Shown here piece by piece: positions 10,909-22,900 of a stretch of 64,000 nt of DNA (within the stretch, counting starts at the first letter, position 1; every line of letters begins with the position of its first letter). A program made the position numbers and the translations under genes. Source of the DNA: Rosellinia necatrix (lineage: Eukaryota; Ascomycota; Sordariomycetes; Xylariales; Xylariaceae); assembly GCA_021209875.1 (NCBI GenBank), contig JAGYVD010000012.1, positions 123,721-187,720 on the forward strand. Direction: 5' to 3'. The notes beneath the pieces are model-generated. The model saw only the letters and a program-made list of their open reading frames with translations. It searched no databases and was not told the DNA's origin.

Positions 10909-13900
10909 ATGAGAATATTAAAAAGTCATCCTTTGTTAAAATTAGTCAATTCATATCTTATTGATGCATCTCAACCTAGTAATATTAGCTATTTTTGGAA
11001 TTTTGGATCTTTATTAGCTGTTTGTTTAATAATACAAATTATAACAGGTGTTACATTAGCCATGTAAGAAGGACTTATGTGTGGCTATAAAATCTTACAA
11101 ATTGCTGGAACACCCTTTATAAGGACAATCAGCAGGAAAGCAACTTATAAAGTTGAATCTTCAGAGACTAGAGGTAAGATATATGATAATCAATTTATTA
11201 TCATATAATGGTATAGTCCAACCTCTCGAAAGAGCAAGGAGCTCTAGGCAGTTTTTAGCTTATTTACCCTGAAGTTTTTATACTTTAATATATTGTAACA
11301 ATATATTTAAAGAACTTATTTTAATAGACAATAGTCTATTTTATAGCAGATTGTCTAGGTTAGACAATCCATCCATTTTTAGTTTATTTAACAGTAGATC
11401 CAGCCACCACACAGCAGCTGGAACTTACATCATGCCCAGGGCCAGGGCCCCTTTGGTAAATAGTGAGGGCCCTGGCCCTGGTGATAAAAATAACTCCAAG
11501 GCTTTAAATCCTTGATTTGTCACCGGATTTGTTGACGCTGAAGGGTCTTTTTCCATGTCCATATTTAAATCTAAAACTGCGGCTATAGGTTGAACTATTG
11601 AACCTAGTTTTACAATTACATTGCATAAAAAAAGATATTGAATTGTTGAATAAAATTGAGTCATTTTTTGGAGTAGGTACTGTTTCAATCGTAGGGGATA
11701 AAGTAGCTCGTTATAGAGTTAGATCAAAAAATAGTCTTTTAGTTATTATTTCACACTTTAATAAATACCCTTTACAAACTACTAAAGCTAATAATTTTAT
11801 TATTTTTTTGTTCTATATTAGATTTAATGATTAAGAAAGGTCACGTTAATATAGAAGGATTTTTAAATATTGCTTCTTTAATTAATAGATTAAATAATCC
11901 TTTATCTCCTTCTCTGTTAGAAAATTTATCTTTACTAGGTGAATTACCTAATACAGAGGCAGTTTTGAAGTTAGCCTCAGAAAAATCTCCTTTAAGTGAA
12001 AATTTAGATCCTTGGTGAATATCAGGGTTTACTACGGGTGAGGGTTCATTTACGTATTTTAGACGTAACCGTAAAAAGGCTGACGGTGAAATAGTAAAAG
12101 ACTACACCCTGGTCTACGAAGTTTCCCAAAGAAGTGATAGCATACATGTCTTAAACTTGATAGTTAAACACTTTGAACACGGTAGAGTGTATAGTGAAAC
12201 TAGAGGTGTAAGTAAATATAGATTGGGAACTAGAGATCTAATATTAGATACTTTAGTCCCTTTTTTTGAAAAATATCCTTTAGAGGGGAATAAAAATATT
12301 CAATATGAATTATGAGTACAAATTGTAAAATTATTACAAACTACAGGCAGATCTGAACAAAGAGAGACAAGTGTAGACGAATTAATAAAAAAACTCTCAG
12401 AGTTAAATAAATAAAAATATGACTAAATAAATATGGCATTATAGTCCTAATGTATTAGAAGCCTTCAATTCCATAGAGCATATTATGAGAGATGTTAATA
12501 ACGGATGATTAGTTCGTTACTTACATAGTAATACAGCTTCTGCTTTCTTTTTTTTGGTCAACATTGCTTATTGTTGCTTTTATTTGTGTGTATTTAATTA
12601 TTGCAATATTATTTCACTTATATTTTATAATTCTTACTTAGTGTTTTATAACGGATCTTCTTTATTAAAACTCATTCCTTATAAGATTATAAAAAAGTTA
12701 TTCTACTTTCATCGATAATAATAAATATTCCTTATCTGATGAGGATTTCAATGAATGATTCAGAGGGTTTGTGGACGCTGAGGGTAGTTTTTCTATACAA
12801 AAATTAGATAGTAGATTTAAATTCATATTTACATTGTGTTTACATGAAGCTGAACTTCCTTTAATCCGTATGATTTCTCAAAGATTAGGTGTAGGTAATA
12901 CCCAAATTAGATCTTCAAGTGTTAATTATACTATTAATAATAAAGAAGGTTTATCTAAAGTTTTTGGTATTTTGGATAAAAAATCTCTTAATACTACTAA
13001 ATATTTAAATTATATAGCTTTTAGACAAGCATACGATTTATATGTTAACCGTGGATCTATATTCGTTAAAGAAGAATTAAGAGATAAAATCCTTTTCTTA
13101 AAAGATCAAATGAATAAAAAAAAGGGTTAACTTTGATTTACCTTTATCACATTCTATAGTTATTAGTCGTTATTGATTATTGGGTTTTATAGAAGGTGAC
13201 GGTTATTTTTCAGTAAATAGGTCAAATTATAGTTTAAATTTTGGTATAGGACAAGTTTATTATGAAAATCGTGTAATGGAAGAAATTAAAAATTTTTGTT
13301 AAACTTACCTGGTGAATATCCGGTAAAAGAAAAATTCTAATGTAGTAAAATTAGAAATTTATAACCAAACTAAAGGTAGAGATCATCATCCTATGATACA
13401 ACTAAACGTTAACCAGAGGGATTTTTTCACTAATGTCTTAATACCATTCTTAGATGAATTAGCCTGATCAAGTAAAAAAGCAAAAGATTATGAAGATTGA
13501 AAATTGGTACTAGATTTATTAAATCAAGGAAAACATTTTACAGATGAAGGTAAAGAGGTAATCGAGCTAATTTATGGGAATATGAATTCACGTAGAATAC
13601 ACCCTTCAGAAACAATAAAACTTGATGAAGAAAGGGAAAACTTAAAAAATAGAACGTTAAATCTTTTATCTACACCTTCTAATTATGAAGTACAACCCGA
13701 TGGTAGGATACTTGTTAAGTCAACTGGTACCTATCTTAAGGGTAGAGGAAATGTAGGAGTAAACGTTTTTGATGCTGAGAATGGAGAACAGATTTATAGC
13801 TTTGACTCAATAAAGGATTGTGCTGCATTCTTCAATGTGCATAGTAGATCGATTAATAGAAGATTAAGTAATGAACAGACTATTAAATTTAATGATAAAA

Positions 13901-16900
13901 ATATAGTATTTAAACGTAAAATATAAGAAATAAATAAAAATCTAATTAAGAGCAATCAACTTAGTATGATAGATACTAAGTAAGTACAGAGATGTGAGCA
14001 ACCTTTGTATTAGGCCAATTTGCAGGAGTGAACCTCCTGCTATAATCGTTAAATTGCGGGGACACCTTAAAGCAATTTTAACCAAACAGACATGGTAACA
14101 TAGTATGTGGCACAGGTAATGACTCGTGGTAAGGTAAAATCAAAATTGATGCACGAAAGGAAATAGGTTATCCGCAGCCAAGTGCCAAGTATAAAATATT
14201 TGGTATGCAGTTCATCGACTAAACAGCGATTGGTGTGTTGAGTTTTATTTTATATCAACATGCTTAAGATATAGTCAGTCTCAATGGAAACATTGTATAA
14301 CAAAATTAATGTAGCGTTCAAACCTTATGGTTCTTTTGTCTATACTCTTATAATTGTTTTTAATTCTAACGATGATTAAAGGTTTAATCATAATATCTTA
14401 TAATGTGTATAGGAGGAGTTAGATGGGAGGTTGGTAGGTCATATTATATATTATATAGGTTAATCTACATTTAATAGATTAATCGCATAATTTAAATATC
14501 CTTATAGGTTAAAAATATAAGAATACAATATTTTGTTATATATAGGAATTAGTAAAAATAATTAATTGCTATAAGGTAAGGACCCCAGCTTATCCTGTTT
14601 TGTTTTAATGCAAATGGTAAAGGGGTAGATACGTTACCTACATATCGGTAGAGGTATTTATTACGGATCTTACAGATCTCCAAGAACATTAGTTTGAGCT
14701 ATAGGTACTGTTATACTTATAGCTATGATGGCTACAGCTTTCCTGGGTTATTTACATAGCCCAAAATGGTTTAATACAAAATATAATATAAATAAAAAAT
14801 TTAACCAACCAATTAATTCTCTTAGTTTAAATAAAAGACAATATAATACAATTTCTACAAATAAATCTTCTGAAAGATTAGGAGAAATTATTAAAGAAGT
14901 AGGTATAAATCCTATTTATATTTATGAAGATTTACATTTAGATATAGTTAAAAAACAAATATTAAAGGATACTAAATGATTAAGTGGTGTATATATAATA
15001 ATCAATAAAACTACTCAAGATTATTATATAGGTTCCGCTGCTACTGATAGATTTTACGCTAGATTTAGCAATCATTTAATATATTTTAGAGGTGCAAAAA
15101 TAGTTAAATTAGCAGTAAAAAAATATGGATTAGAAAACTTTGCTTTTTTAGTTTTAGAATTATATCCCTATATAGTAACTAAAGAAAATAATAAAGAATT
15201 ATTAGATTTAGAAGATAAATATTTAAAGTTATTATTACCTAACTATAATATCTTAACAGAAGCAGGATCTAGCTTTGGTTATAAACATACTGAAATAGAT
15301 CGTCAAAAAATGAAAGATATTTATAGTGATGAAAGACGTGAAAGAATTCGTAATTTAAATAAAGGTAAAACCTTTTCTTTAGAAACAATAGAGAAAATGA
15401 GACAGGCAGCTTTAAATAGACCTCCTATGTCAGAAGAAAGTAGAAATAAATGTATTGTTAATACAAGACCTCTAACTTTATACAACTTAGATAGAACTGT
15501 ATATGGACAATATTCTTCAATAGTAGAAGCAGCTAAAGCTATAAATTGTGGAGAAAAGACTATTAGAAGAGCCTTACAAACAGAGAAAAGATTAGTTAAA
15601 AAACAGTGAATTGTAGAAGATTCAAATAAAATAAATTAATTATTATTATAAATTGTATTTAATTATAGTCCCATGAGTATAAATCTTTAGGCAATTTTTA
15701 TGAAAAAACAAAGATTAAAGTGGTATAACTCGACAGAGATATAGAATAATCAAATTGATTATTTGGCAATATTAGTGAAAACGATTAAAGAAGTTTAAAC
15801 TTTCAGATCGTCGGTTACATAAATGATCGCGACAGACTGGGTCACTAATGGTTGGCTGAAATGCTGACTAATGCACAGTCGAAAACTTGTTATATATATA
15901 GCCAAAGGGTATATAATTAGAATATTCGAATTTAAAGTTATTCTAGCTTATTAAATAATAAGTAAGTTTGTATGTGTTGCCTTACGGCCAAATGAGCTTA
16001 TGAGGTTTATAGAGAGCCTCAAATGTATAGTCGCAGGCCTAGCTTACGTAGTCGCACAAAAATATCTTTTTGATAAGGCCTGCTATGCTAATAAAAATAT
16101 AATTTTTAGCTCGCTTCCTGCCTGCTCTGCTCATTCACGAAGTCCGCGCTTCGCATGAAATCTTCGACTACGTGAGGGACAGAAATAAGTCAAAACTTAA
16201 TAAAGTTTAATCTAATTTCCAATATATCCTACCCTTTACGGAGTATTTATTTTAGTTATAACCTGTATTTCTATTTATTATTCCATCTATACATCTACAA
16301 AAGCTGCAGGTCGACGTATTGCCATATAAACCTGCATATTAGCGATCCATCTTCCATGATTTACATTACTCAAATCGAATAAAGCCTCCGTATGATAATT
16401 CTTTGCATCTTGCCATTCAAAAGTAATAGGTTCCCGTCCTCCAATATTATCAACTTATATGGGTTGAATGCCTTGTGGATTATTCGAACAGGACTTCTCC
16501 GACTTCGTTAAGGGGCCCTGGCCCTGGCCCTGGCCCTGGCCCTGGCCCTGGCCCTGGCCCTGGCCCTGGGCGAGATTAATTTTTATATGCATAACTCCGA
16601 CTTCGTTAAAATGCGCTAGCTTATCCTTCGGATTAGGGATCAGAGGAAAATCCATATCTCCTTGGTAGATAGAAGGTTGCAAAAGGGATCTGCAACCCCA
16701 CAAATGCTGACTCCGTAAGGTTAGGATTATCATTATTGCGGCCATGATAAGTTTCGAAGTCTATTGGCTTCGCACCTAAAGGACTACGTAAATATAGATG
16801 CCTGCTACCATCACAAGATATCTGGGGGGGGATAGTCCTCGTTTAATGACTACGTAAGGACGACCGATTGGACAAGGCCTGATAGGTAAGATGTCCGCCT

Positions 16901-19900
16901 CGTTTCTTTAGTTCGATATTCAACCAAGAAATCAGGTCGAGAGGCTTGAATATAGGGTCGAGGGCTTCCACCGTAAACCTAGATTTTCAATTTGACTAAC
17001 TATCTGATTATTTACTTACAAAAACCCTACATGTTTAAAATCTTTCTTGCCTCTCTCCTTATCTATACTTCACTTCATTCCATTCGTTGAATCCTTCCTC
17101 CCTCCTTATACTTATCACGGATAGGTTGAGTCCTCTCTCTTTGCCGAACAAGTCGTAAATGTATTAGGTGTTCATCCTGTTTGAATATTTCGAACCCTGC
17201 TTTCTGCAATACACCAAGCGAAGCTTTGTTGAAGGATTCAACAGCAACCTTAAGGAGTTCCACCGCATAACGTGGAGATGCTAATTGTTGATGGTCTTCC
17301 CATACTATTTCAGAAGGATCCATTCGGGGGTATGCTGTATGAACACGAGGAAGACTCCACCAAAAAGAGGTAAAAGTTTTTACCGCTTCGGTACCGTATC
17401 CTTGACCCCAATACTCTTTTTTGAGCATGTAATGGATGGATGGCCAAGTAGTCTTATACGGATAGGCAGGAACATTGCCTAGTAGATACATTGCTCCGAT
17501 ATAGTCATCTTCTTGGCCATCAGGTTTCTTGGTGAAGATTCCGTAGTATAGCCCCTTATTCCAAGGTGTGAGGAATTGATTGAACTTCTTCAAAGTAGAA
17601 TTTAAATCTGTTGAATAATATTCATCATGATTTAGATGACCTAGAACATTGGGTTCAGGTTGGGAGTCCAGGGTATAATAGTTCAATAAATCCGTGTGAA
17701 CATAAGTACGAATAATCAAACGCTCTGAAATTAGAGGTTTAGAATATACGCTAGGCGCCAGAAGAGGTTGGGTAGTATTAATGTCGATAAAGGTAGGTTC
17801 TGCATAAGCGGATGGATGAACTGAAGCGGGTTGATTTTCCGTAGTAGAAGGATTGACCGAAGCGGGTTGATTTTCCATAGAAGAAGGATTGACTGATGGA
17901 GGTGGATTCTCCATGGTGGTAAGGTTGACCGAAGAAGCGGGAGAGTTGGTAGGGTTGGTTGTAGTAGCCATTCTGATAGTGTTGTATCAAGTGAATTATG
18001 ATAATATCAATAAAGGTAGATAATCAAGAATTGTTGTAGACAAGAGAAAATCAAGGGAATGAAGCCTATATTTATATTTGTTTGTCTTCAAGCAAAGTTG
18101 GATAATTTTTTAGATTAATAAGCGACAAGGGTCCAGGCCCTGGCCTTATAATATAAATCGAATTTACGTAGTCTTTTTATATAACGGGGCGCAATCATAT
18201 CCTTCGGATTAGGTGTCGGCCCCCCCCAAATAAGGGGCTATAGTGTAGGGATCCGTAGGAGATATTTTTTGGGTTTCTATTTTTTTTCTTTGTATGATTT
18301 CTATTTGTCATAGTGAGTCATAAATCCTGTAGATGATTGGGTGATTGATTAAGATAACGTAAGATTTAGCTTATATGATCAGCTTAGATTTCTTGGTATT
18401 GGTTCTAGATTTCACCATGATTACTTTTTATGATATGATAGGTTACATAGTAGAAAGGTCGACCGTATCACTTGACCATCTGTGCAGATCATTTCTATAA
18501 ACAACTGGTCGATAAACCTAGCCTCCGGCTCGCGAAGCAGTCCAGGCTTCGCAGGATGAGGCCAGCTACACTAGATGACTCCGTAAGGGGCCCTGGCCCT
18601 GGCCCTGGCCCTGGCCCTGGCCCTGGCCCTGGCCCTGGCCCTGGCCCTGGCCCTGGCCCTGGGGAGAGATGATCAAAGTTTGATACAATAGATAAGAAAA
18701 TTGAAAGTTGATTGGTTATGAGTCATGTTTTAAGAGTGAGTCTTTCGTCATGTGAGAATTAATCGCTTACGCGTAAGTGGTGAAGTTTTTATCTAGATTT
18801 TTGACAGGTTATCCTTATTTTAAATATCAGTCTTTATGCAGGAGCCTTTTACGTAGTATAAAAAATATATTTTTATATAAGCCTGCGTCATCCTGCCTGC
18901 TCTTCTAACCCGAAGGATAAGGAGGATAGCAAGGCACCACCCTTATGGAGGAGCTATATAAGAAAACCGGTTTTTTTAAGATCTAACCTCAATTTAGATA
19001 AGATTAACTTAAGTTATGACGATCTTTAAATCATAGTGGATCCTATTTAACCTTAGATTTCACTTTGATTTAGTGTAGATCGAGCTGGCTTATTTACGGT
19101 ACCAGATGCCCAAAAATGAAATCATCGATAAGGATATAAGCAATATAATTGGGGAGAAGATAGAGGAATGCGTTATCATTAGGGGTCATGCGTCTGTAGG
19201 GAGAGCAGGATGTGATCCCGTATTTGAGTGGCAAATGTAAAGATGATTGGATATAGATTGCCCTTCGGCCGCGTAGCGGCCTGGGTAGCTCCGCTAAGGG
19301 GTAATGATAAGTCATGTGGTAAGATAGATGACGCGTACAGTCCTACACCCTTTATTTTAATCTAGCTTCCTTGCGTGAAGGGACCTCTCACATCAGAAGA
19401 AAGTCCCTCACTAAGAAAGCCAAAAAGCGGGATCTGAAGCAGTTTCTGCCTAAGTTGAATGAGATGATTAGACTGGGAGAGGAAGAGGGAGATTACTATA
19501 CGGAAATTCATGTGGTTCGTCAGAGTGAGTCTTATAGATATGTAAGGAATAATGTAGTGGAGGAATATATGGTAGGGTACAGCATTGATTTTAAATTTAT
19601 TAGTTCTACATAGTTGTGTAATATAGTAGTCTTTAGGGTACTAGACTACGTGAAGAGAGACAATATTTACTTAAAACTCTCTAAATAAAATTATGCTGCA
19701 ACATTTGTGAAAACGGTCAAATATATTTGTTTAGTGTAAAGACCGTCGGTAGAGTAAACTATCGCTACAGACTGGTTCACCGGTGGGTGGCTGAAACGCT
19801 GCTTAATGTACAGTCGGAGTTTTTTTCTTTATTTTTAGAATTATTTTTCCCCTATTTTTTTTTTTCAATTGTCGCCTTTGTTATTAAGAATTGGTATAAT

Positions 19901-22900
19901 GAAAATAAAAGGTAACGGATTTATATCTAATTGAGTATATTCTTTAAAGACTACTCTCATTATACACAGCTAAAGAGTTGAGAAGAAAAAAGGGGAAATT
20001 TTTATTAAATAAAGAGACACAAGGCTTTATATGTTTTACTATAAAGTACAGGGTTTGCTTATTTTAAACATTTAGGGCTAATATCAGCCAGAATAAGTTA
20101 ATTAAAAACTTGGCTACGGTTATTACTAACCTTATTAGTGCAATACCTTGAATAGGTACTGACGTAGTTGAGTTCATTTGAGGAGGTTTCAGTGTTAATA
20201 ACGCTACTTTAAATAGATTTTTCGCATTACATTTTGTATTACCATTAAATTACTAGTGGTATTAAAATTTACCAAATTGCTTGGAGACCAATATTATAGT
20301 TTTATTGATAATAAGCAGCAAAGTATGATTAACTCTTATATTTATAGTATATTTAATTGTAAATCATATGCGTTCAACGACTAAAAGGTAAAATAAAATA
20401 TAATAAATATTTTATATGATATAGTCTAAACATTACTGTGAAGTAATGATCACTCCCACTGTGTGGGAGGCTAATATTAATATAATTGTATTGAGTATAA
20501 TCTTTCTTATATTAGTAGCAAAATATAATACGTTAAGTTCTAAAACTTATGATGATTGAGTTAATAAAATAGAATTAACTAAAACTGCTGTTACTAGTAA
20601 AAAAAGAAATAATACAACCTAACGTGGATGTTAGCTTTTTAAGCTTTTTAGTAGGAGTAATTGACGGTGATGGTTATATTCCAGCTAGAAAAAAAACCTA
20701 ATGGATATATAGAATTTAACTTAGTTATTACTTTTCAAAATAGAGATCTTGCTACTTTTGAATATATTTTAAGTAAATTACATTTCGGTATTATAGCTAA
20801 AATAGACTCTAGTTTAAGTAAATTGGTTATTTATAATTTTGAATTAAAATATGTTTTGGTACCGTTATTACTTAAACATGGATTATTCTTTTTAACTGAA
20901 AATAGAATCAATCAGTATAATTTGTTATTATATACTTTAGATAATAATGTTAAAAAATGAGAATTATTACCTGATGTAATTCCAAATTATAGCCCACTAA
21001 TTCTAGACAATCCCATGAATATCTTAAGTAATATTGGATATTTTAAAGATTGATTAGTAGGATTTGTAGTGGCTGAAGGTTCTTTTTTTGTTCAAGCTAA
21101 TAAAGAAATTTCCTTTAGTATTAGTCAAAAAGGTAATAAACTTTTAATGCAAGCTATCCATTTATTCTTTAAACCAAGCAGAGCTATTTACTATTCAAAA
21201 GATAAAGATGTATCTCTTGTTCGTATGTCATCCGTTAAAGATGTACAAAAGTTGTAAATTTTTCTCCTTTGAAAATAACTATCCTTTAATTGGATTTAAA
21301 AAGATAGTTATGAAATTTGATTAAAAGCTTTAAAAGAATCAAGTAGATACAAAGATCTAAAATTACCTTAAAAAATTTCAATTTTATTAAGGTAAATAAA
21401 TTTATTAGCCCTTATTTTACAAAAAGGAATTTTATGTTTCTTAATGTGAAGCAGGGCGTTTCTTTAAATATAAAATTATTATATATTGTTTATAGTAGTT
21501 TTTAAATTATGTTATATATGTGCATCTAATCCTTAGATGAATTATTTAAATAATTCCTATATTATTTAAGTAATTAAATTCAAATACTTATTTTAATAAA
21601 ATTAATAAATTGTTGTATTAGCCGCATTAGTTTTAATGCATTTAATAGCACTTCATGACACTGCAGGGTCTTCGTTATTTGGCCCTAAATTTCTATATAT
21701 GAAAGCTCTTTCATCTCTTAAAACAACCTTGGCTTTTATATTACCTAATTTTAAACCTAATACACGAATAGGTCCTCACAATGAGGAGGTTCTCTCTGTT
21801 ATAGTAGGTTCATTATTAGGGGATGGATATGCTGAGAGATTGCAAAATGGAGGTGTAAGAATAAGATTTAGACAGCAAGTAAAGCATAAAGAATATATAT
21901 TCTGGCTGCATGGTTTTTTATATGAAAGGGGTTATTGTACTAAAAAACTTACCTGTTCTTTTCGAACAAAAATACGGGGATAAAATTTATCAAGCATATC
22001 GTTTTGGTACCCTAGGGTTTTCAAGTTGAATGGGATTATATAAGTTGTTTTACACTAATAATAAGGTCAAAGTAATACCTAAAAATATTTCTGAATTATT
22101 AACACCTTTGGCGTTAGCTATTTGAATAATGGACGATGGAACTTGAAAACCTGGTGTGAGAATAGCTACCAACTGTTTCACAAAAGAAGAGGTAGAACTT
22201 TTGTCATTAGCTTTAGATTCAAAGTTTAATTTAAAAAAGTAGCTTACATAAAAATAATAGTAATTATCAATTATATATTAAACAAGAATCTCTCCCTTTA
22301 TTAAGAAAATTAATATTGCCTTATATGGTACCTAGTATGCTTTACAAGTTAGGATTATAACATGTATATAGAAGTAGTTGTGAGATTCAATCTTGAATCT
22401 CTAAGTTTCCGACAGGAGACTTAAATCATAATATCTACACGATATTTTGGTTTGGCAATGCCAGGTGAAAACGGTCAAAGATTAATATATTTAATACAAG
22501 ACCGTCGGGCATATTAATCCTTACTTTGTCTAAAATATGGTCGCTACAGACTGGGTCGCCGGTGGGTATTCTTTATAGAATGCTTAATGTACAGTCGAAT
22601 TTGTTACGCAAGTAACCCTTTAGGTGTATCAGGTAATTATGATAGATTACCTTTTGCTCCTTATTTCTTATTTAAAGATTTAATCACTATATTTATATTT
22701 ATATTTGTATTAAGTTTATTTGTATTCTTTATGCCTAATTATCTTGGAGATAGTGAGAATTATATAATGGCAAATCCTATGCAAACACCGCCTGCAATAG
22801 TACCTGAATGGTACCTACTACCCTTTTATGCTATATTAAGATCTATTCCTAATAAACTTTTAGGTGTAATTGCTATGTTTAGTGCGATATTAGCTATAAT

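Larger units (their letters stand above)
16007..20112 (+). mobile_element. Group I intron cob-i4 carrying a 3.5-kb foreign insert
   Basis: Lies between GGT 16006 and GCT 20113. The intron core is at about 19695-19823 (GAAAACGGTCAAA, ACAGACTGGTTCACCGGTGG, AATGTACAGTCGGAG). The remaining sequence (about 16060-19640) has no endonuclease. It holds GGCCCT arrays, GC elements, an antisense GNAT gene with TGG tryptophans, and other non-mitochondrial-looking reading frames. Confidence 0.75.

Noticed and set aside
16455..16745. Antisense ORF with a Gly-Gln run
   Set aside because: The frame is open because of the hexamer array; the rest is not recognisable and it overlaps other repeat remnants.
18472..18672. 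66-codon ORF ending in a Gly-Pro run
   Set aside because: Its second half is the GGCCCT array and the first half is a GC element; no gene signal.
19094..19315. Antisense 73-codon ORF in cob-i4
   Set aside because: Overlaps a double-hairpin GC element and shows no domain; probably chance.
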